Below, piece by piece: positions 42,642 to 50,676 of a stretch of DNA of 52,933 bases. The stretch's first letter is position 1, and the number at the start of each line of letters is the position of its first letter. Source of the stretch: an uncultured Lachnospiraceae bacterium (lineage in GTDB: Bacteria > Bacillota > Clostridia > Lachnospirales > Lachnospiraceae); assembly GCA_947174505.1 (NCBI GenBank), contig CAMWJF010000029.1, positions 1 to 52,933 on the forward strand, in the 5' to 3' direction. Under the pieces are notes generated by a model. The model was not told where the DNA came from and made no database searches. It saw nothing but the letters and a program-made list of their open reading frames with translations. A program made the position numbers and the translations under genes.

Positions 42642-42665
42642 TTATAGAAAGGATGGGACAGGCAT

Positions 42666-42911
42666 ATGGGCAGAGAAGAAGTGTTCGAAAAGTTAAACGA
42701 GGTTTTCCGGGATGTGTTTGACGACGAGGAGATTACCGTCACGGACGCCACCACGGCGGATGATATCGAGGAGTGGGATTCTCTGGAGCACATCAACCTT
42801 CTGGCGGCTGTGGAGCAGGAGTTCGGCATGAAGTTTAACATGGGACAGGTGGTTTCCATGAAGAATGTGGGCGAGATGGCGGATATCATTATCAGCCAGA
42901 TCACAGTGTGA
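42666..42911 (+). CDS. Acyl carrier protein
   Basis: 81 residues, acidic, four-helix ACP pattern. The phosphopantetheine site is WDSLEH with Ser39 at the start of helix 2, followed by INLLAAVEQEFGMKF and a final VGEMADIIISQI helix. It is not the housekeeping fatty-acid ACP by context: it lies directly behind the FkbH-like gene and should be its partner carrier, with the acyl group then passed to an acceptor. Its stop overlaps the next gene's possible GTG start, and a hairpin covers the junction. Confidence 0.93.
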   Translation: MGREEVFEKLNEVFRDVFDDEEITVTDATTADDIEEWDSLEHINLLAAVEQEFGMKFNMGQVVSMKNVGEMADIIISQITV

Positions 42912-42925
42912 GAAAAGTCTCACAC
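42906..42925 (+). promoter_or_regulatory. Hairpin over the ACP stop / downstream start
   Basis: GTGTGAGA (42906-42913) pairs perfectly with 42918-42925 around a four-base AAAG loop. It includes the ACP stop codon and the GTG at 42908, and ends next to GGGAG. It has no T-run. It may set the ACP-to-membrane-protein translation ratio. Confidence 0.5.
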
Positions 42926-44533
42926 GGGAGAATGGCCAAAGTACAGGCATTCTCCGTACGGCGGAATCAATGGGGAGGGACAGCGGCGCGCGGCATGGTG
43001 AACAGATTTCTGGACAGGGTGCAGATTTTTTACGAAAAACTGGAGAAAATGAGTAAAAAGAGCGAGACCGTCCTGGTCTGGACTTTTTTTGCCGCGCTGG
43101 TATTTGGTGTGGTCATTGTCACGGGTACACTGACGTCGGGATTTCATCTGGTCGATGACTGGGAGTTTGCCAAGTATGTGGACTGGATGACGCTGGACGG
43201 TTACAGTCTCTGGGACTGTCTGCGGGAGGCTGTGGGTTTTGACCTGACGCTCCGCTTCCGGCCGCTGTACTATATCAACCGGGTATTGATGACCTATTTG
43301 TTCGGCATTAATCTGACAGCGATGTCAGTTGTGAAGGCGGCGGAGATTGTCGTGACGCTCGCGGCGCTCTATTACTGTGCAAGGCAGATGAAGTGCCATA
43401 TGGTCCATGCCGCGCTTTTTGCCCTGACGGTGATGGTGGGCTACCAGTCGGCGGTATGGTGGAAGCTGGGGCCGCAGGAGTCCTATGATATGATGATGTT
43501 CGCGGTGGGATTCCTTTTTCTGCTGAAATGGCTTTCCACGGACAAAAAAGGGTATGCCGTTTCCAGCGTGGGCGCTTTTTTTCTCATGTCAATATACAAG
43601 GAGCCTTTTATCCTGCTTCTGCCCTTTGCGGGTCTTTATGTGCTGTATGACGGGATGAAGGGGAAAAGGGTGACGGCTGCGTGTCTGTGGGAGACGGTCA
43701 GGCACAGGTTCCCTTATCTGCTGGCAATCGGCGTTATGTTTGCGGTGGAAATGTTTTTGATCCTGTTTGTGATCGGCACGAACAATTATTCTTATGTAGG
43801 TCTGGATGAGAGTGTGACCCTTGACCAGTATATGCAGGTGTGGCGCGCGGCGGCGGGAAATAACCTGAAATGGTATGTGCGGTTCGGCGTGCTGATGGGA
43901 CTGATTCTTCTGACTTACTGGGAGCACGTGAAAAAGCTGGGGTGGGAAATACTGCTTACGGCGGCGGTTGTGCTGCCGCAGTGTGTTACTTACAGTAAGA
44001 CGGCCCTGGAGGAGCGCTATATCCTGCCCTGCGTGTTGGGATATGCATTCTTTTTTGTGATTGTGGGATGTCGTTTCCGGCCCCTTAGCGGCAAGAGGCG
44101 GATCGCCTATATGCTCTGCCTGCTCCTGATGCTGGCGGCCCACGGCAGGGTGACGCTGCGGGAGGCGCGGTATTTTACCTATCGGGGGGAGAGCATTAAA
44201 ACCATGATGGAATCAACCCTTGAGCTGGTGCAGGGGACGGACAAAAAGGTTTTATCCTGCTTTGCGCCGAATGCGGAGGGGAATAAGACCATGTACCACT
44301 GGTTCCGCCTCCACGGCTATGACGAGGTGTTTTACTGGGAGGAGGACGAGAAAAAGATCAACCGTTCCTACGGTCCCAGAGAGGATGAGCAGGCAGAGTT
44401 TGCGGATATCGATGTGATTGTGATGTACAATGAGGAAGACCGGCACTGGTGTTATGAGCCGAGTCTGGATTTGACGGATTTTACGGAAAAAAAGTGCGGG
44501 ACCATCACAACATATATCCGAAATGGTCAGTAA
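42908..44533 (+). CDS. Polytopic membrane protein, GT-C-like, unassigned
   Basis: Up to 541 residues. The start is unresolved: a GTG at 42908 overlaps the ACP stop as GTGA; ATGs at 42932, 42995 and 43049 are in frame but poorly spaced from ribosome binding sites. About ten membrane segments begin with LVWTFFAALVFGVVIVTGTL. The first external loop GFHLVDDWEFAKYVDWMTLDG is acidic, followed by FRPLYYINRVLMTYLFG. The C-terminal external tail has ADIDVIVMYNEED. Operon position with FkbH and ACP suggests an envelope role linked to the carrier-bound group, but the family is not recognised. Its 3' end overlaps the convergent VOC gene by 7 bases. Confidence 0.8.
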   Translation: MRKVSHGRMAKVQAFSVRRNQWGGTAARGMVNRFLDRVQIFYEKLEKMSKKSETVLVWTFFAALVFGVVIVTGTLTSGFHLVDDWEFAKYVDWMTLDGYSLWDCLREAVGFDLTLRFRPLYYINRVLMTYLFGINLTAMSVVKAAEIVVTLAALYYCARQMKCHMVHAALFALTVMVGYQSAVWWKLGPQESYDMMMFAVGFLFLLKWLSTDKKGYAVSSVGAFFLMSIYKEPFILLLPFAGLYVLYDGMKGKRVTAACLWETVRHRFPYLLAIGVMFAVEMFLILFVIGTNNYSYVGLDESVTLDQYMQVWRAAAGNNLKWYVRFGVLMGLILLTYWEHVKKLGWEILLTAAVVLPQCVTYSKTALEERYILPCVLGYAFFFVIVGCRFRPLSGKRRIAYMLCLLLMLAAHGRVTLREARYFTYRGESIKTMMESTLELVQGTDKKVLSCFAPNAEGNKTMYHWFRLHGYDEVFYWEEDEKKINRSYGPREDEQAEFADIDVIVMYNEEDRHWCYEPSLDLTDFTEKKCGTITTYIRNGQ

Positions 44534-44922
44534 ATCAATTCAATCATGCCGATCACGGGGCTGGTCAGAAATACCACGTCACGGCCGCCAAGCGCGGGCG
44601 CGGGCGTGGGGGTGTCGATGGCGGCGAAGCCGTTTTCGGTCAGTTCCCGGTATGCCCCTTCGGGGTCTTCGGCTTCGTAGCAGATGTGGTAGGGTGCATT
44701 CTTATATTTTTTCAGCAGTCCCGAAACCACGGAGTCCTCGGAGAAGGGGGAGACCAGCTCCACCCGGTAACCGTCTTTGATGAGAAAGCAGATATCCACC
44801 TTGCGGATATCGTCGCGGACGGTGTCCTGCTCGACCAGATAGCCGAGGGATGCAAAGGTCTGCTTTGCTTTCTCGATTTTTTTGACTAAATAGCCGATAT
44901 GGTGTATTTTTAATGTTGGCAT
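44527..44922 (-). CDS. VOC-superfamily protein (glyoxalase/epimerase-like)
   Basis: 131 residues, two beta-alpha-beta-beta-beta modules. LKIHHIGYLVKKIEKAK opens the fold with His8; PYHICYEAED (His about 79) and the final GMIELIY (Glu about 128) are the usual metal ligands. It resembles the methylmalonyl-CoA epimerase/glyoxalase branch. AAAGGAG precedes the ATG. Its placement next to the FkbH/ACP genes suggests a role on a small hydroxyacyl intermediate, but it lies on the opposite strand and its substrate cannot be read from sequence. Confidence 0.85.
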   Translation of the reverse strand: MPTLKIHHIGYLVKKIEKAKQTFASLGYLVEQDTVRDDIRKVDICFLIKDGYRVELVSPFSEDSVVSGLLKKYKNAPYHICYEAEDPEGAYRELTENGFAAIDTPTPAPALGGRDVVFLTSPVIGMIELIY

Positions 44923-45102
44923 AGGCGCTCCTTTACCGGTTGTCCGGAATTTGTTTTGTTCTGTGCGGTATCACGACTAAATGAAACTGAGGCAGGAAAT
45001 GCAAAAATATGCCTGCGTGGGTTCATCATAACACATAACGGCGAAAAAAACATCACAAAACAGCAGGGGCGCGTATTTTGGGAAAGGATGCAGTTTAGGC
45101 GG

Positions 45103-45570
45103 ATGAAGGCTCTGTATTTGAAATATAAGGATTTTATCATGGAGGTCATACACTTTGGCATGGTGGGTGTGATTAATACGCTGATGGGCTGGGCGATTAT
45201 GGCGGTGCTGTACAATCTGATCCATATGAACTACTGGCTTTCCAGCGGCATTTCATACTTTATCGGCAGCGTTTTTTCCTACCATGCCAACGCGAAACTG
45301 ACCTTTAAGGTGGAAAACAGGGACAAATGGCTGCCCTGGCGGTTCGCCCTCAATATTATTGTGTGTTATCTGGTGTCGTTCAGCGTGGCGCAGCCCCTTG
45401 TGGGGTGGCTTTTGGATGTGTCCGGGCTGTCGGCGGGCGGCGCATTTTCACAGGCGCTTCTTGACAATATCGCCATGATTTTCGGTATGGGGATCTTTAT
45501 TGTGATGAACTTTTTCGGGCAGAAGCTGTTTGTGTTCCGTACGGGGCGGCATAAGAAGGAAAAAATATGA
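45103..45570 (+). CDS. GtrA-family membrane protein
   Basis: 155 residues from the ATG at 45103, with four membrane segments. VIHFGMVGVINTLMGWAIMAVL and YFIGSVFSYHANAKLTF are the conserved first and second helix regions of GtrA. By family it flips polyprenyl-phosphate sugar to the outer face, a partner for the GtrB/Dpm1-like enzymes at 25039 and 34519 and for the polytopic transferases. The start is chosen by analogy to the family; ATGs at 45088 and 45130 are possible. It is 87 bases before the YkoS-like membrane gene on the same strand. Confidence 0.9.
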   Translation: MKALYLKYKDFIMEVIHFGMVGVINTLMGWAIMAVLYNLIHMNYWLSSGISYFIGSVFSYHANAKLTFKVENRDKWLPWRFALNIIVCYLVSFSVAQPLVGWLLDVSGLSAGGAFSQALLDNIAMIFGMGIFIVMNFFGQKLFVFRTGRHKKEKI

Positions 45571-45657
45571 CAAAGATGTCATAATGGAAAGGCATTTTTC
45601 CAAATCAGACAGGAAGGCGTCGGATGAAGCGGCAATAAATAATGTTAGGTTGGGCGT

Positions 45658-47574
45658 ATGAAAAGACTTGCGGAACAGAAATGGTTTCTGTGGATAACAA
45701 AATACTGGTTTTTCTTTCCGGTCACCGGATTCCTGCTGCTGATGGCGGCGGTGTTTTTCGGCTACGGGGAGCGCAGCTATATCGGCGTCCATGACAATAT
45801 GGATCTGTTTCTGGCGCAGTTCCAGATGCTCAAAAATACGGATTCGTTCTGGAAGCACGGCGTGGACGTGCCCTTTCTCGGCGGGGTCAGCCGGGACAAC
45901 CTTCCCTCGGAATTTTCACTATACAGCCTGCTTTTCATGGTTTTTCCGACTTACACGGCTTATGTGCTGGGGCTTTTGGGAAAGGTTCTGATCGGTATGT
46001 TTTCTTTCCGCCTGCTGGCGGGAGAACTGCTCGGTGAGAAGTACGAAAAATACCGCCCCGTTGTTTATATGACAGGGTTTGCCTACGGCATCTGCTGGTT
46101 TTTTCCTGCTTTCGGTTTCGCCTTTGCCTCGATTCCGCTGTGTGTCTGGCTGCTTTTTAAGCTATACAAAGGACAGGGGAAACGGTGGTACGGCTGGTAT
46201 GCCGCGCTGTTTGCCTATCCCCTTTTGTCCTATTTTTCCTACCACGGGATCTTTATTCTGGGGTATCTGGCGCTGGTGATTGTGTGGATGGTCTGTCGGA
46301 CGGTGCATGGGGGTGCGAAAAAACGTCTGAAAAGAAATGCCGAGCCGGAAAACGGCGCAGGCCTGTCATTGCCCGGGCACAGAAAAATACGCCGGGAGAC
46401 GAACTATCGGGCGGACGGCGACTCAGAGAGCGGGGAAGAGACGCGCCGGGAGAGAAGAGGCGTGTGGAGGCTTACGGTGGCGCTTTTTGTGCTGGCCGCC
46501 GGATTCGTCGTCTGCGAGTACCGCCTGTTCGGGCAGATGCTTTTTGGCGACGAGGTGACAATCCGCTCTTCCATTGTGAACGCAAGCCTCTCCCTGCCGG
46601 AAATCTTTGCGGAAACCGGCCAGGTGTTCCGGGAGGGCATATTTCACGCGGACGGCGTACATGGGAAAGTGGTGCTTCCTGTCTGCCTTATTTATTTTTT
46701 GGGAAACAATGTGTCGTATCTCAGGAAAAAAGAGGGAAAGGCGATTTTGCGCGATCCCTTTAACTTGTTGATGGTTTTTCTTCTGTTTAACTGCGTGGTG
46801 TACGGCCTGTACGATTTCGAGCCGCTGCGCACGTTGGTGGAAAAGCTGATTCCGCCGCTGGAGGGCTGGCAGTTTAACCGGACGGTCTTTTTTAATCCGT
46901 TTCTCTGGTATGCGGCCCTGTTTCTGGTTTTGCGCAGGCTTTATGATGCGGGTGTATGGCAGATGTGGATTGCCAACGGGATTGTCTGTTTCGCTGTGCT
47001 TGCCGTGATCCTTTCGCCGACGAGGTATAACGATTTATATAACACCTGCTATAACAGGGCATACGAGCATTTTCACGGGCAGGAAGTGGACGAGTTTTCT
47101 TATGAGCAGTTTTACGCCGTCGGTCTGTTTGAGGAGATCAAGGAGGAGATCGGTTATCAGGGAGAGTGGGCGGCGGCCTACGGGTTCCACCCGGCGGTGC
47201 TGGAGTATAACGGGATTGCCACGCTGGACGGCTATCTGGGCTTTTATTCCCAGCAGTACAAGGAGGACTTCCGAAAGATCATTGCCCCGGCTTTGGAGCG
47301 GGTGGAGGCTACCAGAATCTATTATGACGATTGGGGAGCCAGAGCCTATCTGTATTCGGGGACGGATTTGAGCATTGTCAGCGCCACGAAGACTGTCTAC
47401 GCCACGGACGACCACATCTACATGGATGGGGAGGCTTTCCGGGCGCTTGGCGGGCAGTATCTTTTTTCCCGCATAAAGCTTTCCAACGCGCGGGAGACCG
47501 GGCTTTCCCTGCTGGGTGAGTACACGGCGGACGACGGGAGTATGACGGTGTATGTATATGCGTGTAAGCAATAA
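45658..47574 (+). CDS. YkoS-like (DUF6044-type) polytopic membrane protein
   Basis: 638 residues with about eleven membrane segments and a long soluble C-terminal domain (about 455-638). SYIGVHDNMDLFLAQFQML and then LPSEFSLYSLLFMVF match the pattern I associate with DUF6044/YkoS proteins. Residues about 220-275 are a hydrophilic, Arg/Glu-rich insertion between helices (KKRLKRNAEPENGAGLSLP onward) that looks unstructured. The HDN Asp in the first external loop again fits a GT-C fold. With GtrA just upstream, a transferase that uses a polyprenyl-phosphate sugar is likely, but unproven. Confidence 0.78.
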   Translation: MKRLAEQKWFLWITKYWFFFPVTGFLLLMAAVFFGYGERSYIGVHDNMDLFLAQFQMLKNTDSFWKHGVDVPFLGGVSRDNLPSEFSLYSLLFMVFPTYTAYVLGLLGKVLIGMFSFRLLAGELLGEKYEKYRPVVYMTGFAYGICWFFPAFGFAFASIPLCVWLLFKLYKGQGKRWYGWYAALFAYPLLSYFSYHGIFILGYLALVIVWMVCRTVHGGAKKRLKRNAEPENGAGLSLPGHRKIRRETNYRADGDSESGEETRRERRGVWRLTVALFVLAAGFVVCEYRLFGQMLFGDEVTIRSSIVNASLSLPEIFAETGQVFREGIFHADGVHGKVVLPVCLIYFLGNNVSYLRKKEGKAILRDPFNLLMVFLLFNCVVYGLYDFEPLRTLVEKLIPPLEGWQFNRTVFFNPFLWYAALFLVLRRLYDAGVWQMWIANGIVCFAVLAVILSPTRYNDLYNTCYNRAYEHFHGQEVDEFSYEQFYAVGLFEEIKEEIGYQGEWAAAYGFHPAVLEYNGIATLDGYLGFYSQQYKEDFRKIIAPALERVEATRIYYDDWGARAYLYSGTDLSIVSATKTVYATDDHIYMDGEAFRALGGQYLFSRIKLSNARETGLSLLGEYTADDGSMTVYVYACKQ

Positions 47575-47705
47575 GCCGTGCGCGGACGGCGCGATAACGG
47601 GAAGGGGAGCCTGCTCACCGGAACATTTACCGTGACGGATGTATAGGGTGGGGAAACCGAAGGCTTTCATGGCGAAAACAGGTTGAATAAGAGGGAGATG
47701 TAATT

Positions 47706-48686
47706 ATGCCAATCAGAGTACACAATTTCGGGGGAGTGATCGGGTGGAACGCGAAAAAGTATCTGCCCTGGGTTGCCAGCGAGAGCTATTTAAAACTGCA
47801 GTTTGTCAGCCGCAGGAGATCCCAGAAAAGATATATTGATTATTTTATGAGTCATAAGGAGGCGCCACATCCGCTTGTGGTGAATCTGGAGACGGTGAAC
47901 CGCTGCAACAGCACCTGCGAGTTCTGTACCGCCAATATCCATGCGGAAAAGCGTCCCTATAAGAAGATGGACGACGCGCTATACTATTCCGTGATCGACC
48001 AGCTCCACGACTGGGATTACAAGGGGCATCTGACTCTTTACGGAAACAACGAGCCGTGGCTTGACACGCGCATCGTGGAGTTTCATAAGTACGCCAGGGA
48101 AAAGCTGCCAGAGGCCTTTATCTTCATGTCCACAAACGGCCTGCTTCTCAACGTGGATAGGGTGAAGCAGATTGTCCCTTATGTGGATCAGCTCATCATC
48201 AACAATTATGGGATGGAGATGAAGATGCACGACAATGTACAGGTGATACACGACTACGTCAAGGCGCACCCGGACGAGTTTCAGGATGTGGATATTCTGG
48301 TGCAGATCCGCTATCTTAAGGAGGTGCTGACCAACCGTGCGGGCAGCGCCCCCAACAAGCAGTCCAAGGGGAAGGTCGTCAAGGAGACATGCCTGATGCC
48401 CTTTACGGATCTGTGGATCACGCCCTTCGGAAAGCTGGGGATCTGCTGCTGTGACAATTTCGAGGTGACGGAGATGGCGGATTTAAATACCACATCTCTC
48501 AGGGAAGGCTGGAACAGCGAGAAGTACAGGCAGCTTCGGGAGGCCATCGCCACAGGCAGGCACAACTATCCGTTCTGTAAGTATTGCGACTTTATTGACG
48601 CGGGACTGCGCATGGACGCGGTGGACGATGTGCTGGCGCACAGGGAAATGCACGGCGCGAGACAGTCCATGTTCAAGAAAAAATAG
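47706..48686 (+). CDS. Radical SAM protein with SPASM-like C-terminus
   Basis: 326 residues. The radical SAM cluster motif is CNSTCEFC (Cys67, Cys71, Cys74), preceded by VVNLETVNR. LTLYGNNEPWLD provides the GGE-like SAM motif in altered form (YGNNEP). A C-terminal ETCLMPFTDLWITPFGKLGICCCDNF and CKYCDFID hold further cysteines for an auxiliary Fe-S cluster, as in SPASM proteins. There is no precursor peptide gene nearby, so a sugar or another small molecule is as likely a substrate as a peptide. GGGAG precedes the ATG. It lies between a membrane transferase-like gene and an SGNH lipoprotein gene. Confidence 0.9.
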   Translation: MPIRVHNFGGVIGWNAKKYLPWVASESYLKLQFVSRRRSQKRYIDYFMSHKEAPHPLVVNLETVNRCNSTCEFCTANIHAEKRPYKKMDDALYYSVIDQLHDWDYKGHLTLYGNNEPWLDTRIVEFHKYAREKLPEAFIFMSTNGLLLNVDRVKQIVPYVDQLIINNYGMEMKMHDNVQVIHDYVKAHPDEFQDVDILVQIRYLKEVLTNRAGSAPNKQSKGKVVKETCLMPFTDLWITPFGKLGICCCDNFEVTEMADLNTTSLREGWNSEKYRQLREAIATGRHNYPFCKYCDFIDAGLRMDAVDDVLAHREMHGARQSMFKKK

Positions 48687-48765
48687 GGCGGAACCGGATG
48701 GCGGCGGGCCATCCGGCTGATGAGGACGAGTGACACAAAACAGAGAAAACGGGGACAGCGGACGA

Positions 48766-49770
48766 ATGAAGAGAGCGGTTTTGGCAGCGGTTTGCGCGAT
48801 GGCGGTGTCAGCGGCACTGTGGGGCTGCGGGGGCGGCACGAAAGACGCGGATATACAGGGAAATGGCGTGGAGAGCGCAGATGCGGCAGGAGATGACGGC
48901 GTGTCGGGTCAAAGGGAGACGGATGCGGGGCAGGAAAGCGGCGGCACCGCGCAGGAAGCTGCGGGAACTGTAGCGGAAGACGGTGGGGATATGGCACAGG
49001 GGAACGCGGAGGCAGACGGCGTGCAGGGCGGCGAAGAGACGGCGGTGCAGCTTGCAGGCACCACGTTTTCCATATTGGGGGACAGTATTTCCACTTATCA
49101 GGGCTGCAATCCTGTGGGATACTATGCCTTTTTTCCGGAAAACGGCGAGGTGGCGGATGTGGAAGATACATGGTGGCGGAGGGTGACTGATGATCTGGAG
49201 CTTACCCTCTATGTGAACGGTTCCAGCTCCGGGGCGACCGTGGCGGGGGATTCCACGGGGACGGCAGATCCCCAGTGCGGCTGTAATGAGCTGCGCACCA
49301 ACGATCTTTCCGGCCCGGAGGGGGCATGTCCTGACAGGATTGTCATATATTTGGGAACCAACGACATGCTGAAAGCCATTCCGCTGGGGGACAACGACGG
49401 AACCGGGCTGGTGGAAGAGGGCGTGGTCGAAACCTTCAGCGACGCTTACACCCTGATGCTTGACAAGGTGCAGGCCAATTATCCGCTGGCGGAAATTTAC
49501 TGCTGTACCCTGCTTCCGGTGGGGGATTACGGAACGGACACGCCCTATGTGGAATTTGTCAACGGCGAGCAGCTTACGTCTGCGGATTATGGGGAGGCGG
49601 TTGCACGGATTGCCGGGAGCAGGGGGCTTCCCGTGATCGATCTGTCTGACTGCGGCGTCACCATAGAAAATCTGCACGAGATGACAAGCGACGGGGTGCA
49701 TCCTACGGCGGCGGGTATGCGCTGTATCGCGGAGGCGGTGGAGGAGGCCTTTGCCGGGCTGAGGCAGTAG
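48766..49770 (+). CDS. SGNH/GDSL hydrolase lipoprotein
   Basis: 334 residues. The signal peptide MKRAVLAAVCAMAVSAALWG ends at Cys21, a lipobox with an unusual Trp at -2 (LWGC). An Asp/Gly/Glu-rich linker runs to about residue 98. The SGNH domain starts FSILGDSISTYQGC (GDS), with NGSSSGATVAG (block II), IYLGTNDML (block III) and TSDGVHPTAAGM (Asp and His). It is lipid-anchored outside the cell and may deacylate glycans. A GTG at 48730 would add 12 residues; the ATG at 48766 starts the signal peptide properly and has GGGGA ten bases upstream. Confidence 0.9.
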   Translation: MKRAVLAAVCAMAVSAALWGCGGGTKDADIQGNGVESADAAGDDGVSGQRETDAGQESGGTAQEAAGTVAEDGGDMAQGNAEADGVQGGEETAVQLAGTTFSILGDSISTYQGCNPVGYYAFFPENGEVADVEDTWWRRVTDDLELTLYVNGSSSGATVAGDSTGTADPQCGCNELRTNDLSGPEGACPDRIVIYLGTNDMLKAIPLGDNDGTGLVEEGVVETFSDAYTLMLDKVQANYPLAEIYCCTLLPVGDYGTDTPYVEFVNGEQLTSADYGEAVARIAGSRGLPVIDLSDCGVTIENLHEMTSDGVHPTAAGMRCIAEAVEEAFAGLRQ

Positions 49771-49882
49771 CCCTCCCTGCGGTCAAAGGTGTTATATGCG
49801 GCGCGGCTTAATGGCAGGAAAGCGGGAGCGGCAGCGTTTCGGATGCGGGGAAGCGGCCAGGGCGCGGCGGATGGGAGTGTTC

Positions 49883-50656
49883 ATGGAAATAGAAGTGACC
49901 GGGATCAAAAAAGCATATGCCCGAAAGAAAGTGCTCATGGATATCACGTTTTCACTGGGGGCCGGGAGCTGTGCGGCTATCCTCGGCAGTAACGGCAGCG
50001 GGAAGTCCACGCTGCTTTCCATTTTGGCGGGCGTGCGGCGTGCGGACGGCGGCTCCTTTTATGTACAGGGGCGTCCAAATGAAACAGGTCGGCAGGCCGA
50101 CGGACGCCCGGCGCGCGGGCAGGAGGAAACCCGTCCCGTCCCGCCTCGGGGAACCGATCTGCTGCGCCATCCCGGGCAGATCCCGAAGGTGCTGGGCTAT
50201 GTGCCGCAGGGAGACCCGCTGATGGAGGAGCTGACTGCCTGGGACAATCTCCGCATGTGGTATGACAGGGAGACGCTGAAACGGGAGCTTTCCGAGGGTG
50301 CGCTTAAGCTGCTGGGGATTGACGGTTTTCTGAAAACGCCGGTGCGCCGCATGTCGGGCGGCATGAAGAAGCGTCTTTCCATCGGCTGTGCGGTGGTTTC
50401 CCATCCTGGGATACTGGTGCTGGACGAGCCGTCGGCGGCGCTTGACCCTGTCTGTAAGGAGAATATCCGTGAGTTTCTGGATGGTTACAGAAAAGAGGGC
50501 GGCATCGTGCTGATGGCGACCCACGACGCGCAGGATCTGGAATTGTGTAACGTGTGTTATGTATTAAAGGAAGGCCGTCTGCATCCGTGGCGGTACGACG
50601 GAGATTTTCACAGACTGGCGGAGGAGCTGTGCGAAAAGCGCGGGCATTCTCTGTAG
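49883..50656 (+). CDS. ABC transporter ATPase with insertion before the Q-loop
   Basis: 257 residues from the ATG at 49883 (GGGAG five bases upstream). Walker A GSNGSGKST (35-43), Q-loop YVPQGDP (Gln109), signature MSGGMKKRLS, Walker B ILVLDEPSAALDP and H-loop ATHDAQD are intact. Lys41 to Gln109 spans 68 residues, about 25 more than usual; the extra segment (about 66-100) is Arg/Gly/Pro/Glu-rich. It is followed by two permease genes, forming an ABC-2-type exporter. The cargo is unknown. Confidence 0.92.
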   Translation: MEIEVTGIKKAYARKKVLMDITFSLGAGSCAAILGSNGSGKSTLLSILAGVRRADGGSFYVQGRPNETGRQADGRPARGQEETRPVPPRGTDLLRHPGQIPKVLGYVPQGDPLMEELTAWDNLRMWYDRETLKRELSEGALKLLGIDGFLKTPVRRMSGGMKKRLSIGCAVVSHPGILVLDEPSAALDPVCKENIREFLDGYRKEGGIVLMATHDAQDLELCNVCYVLKEGRLHPWRYDGDFHRLAEELCEKRGHSL

Positions 50657-50676
50657 AGTAAAATCGGGAGGAACAG

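Noticed and set aside
47575..47705. Small precursor peptide gene for the radical SAM protein
   Set aside because: The interval has no convincing short frame with a ribosome binding site.
50078..50180. Frameshift pair as cause of the ABC ATPase insertion
   Set aside because: The reading frame before and after the segment is the same and the other frames give no ATPase-like sequence, so an in-frame insertion is simpler.
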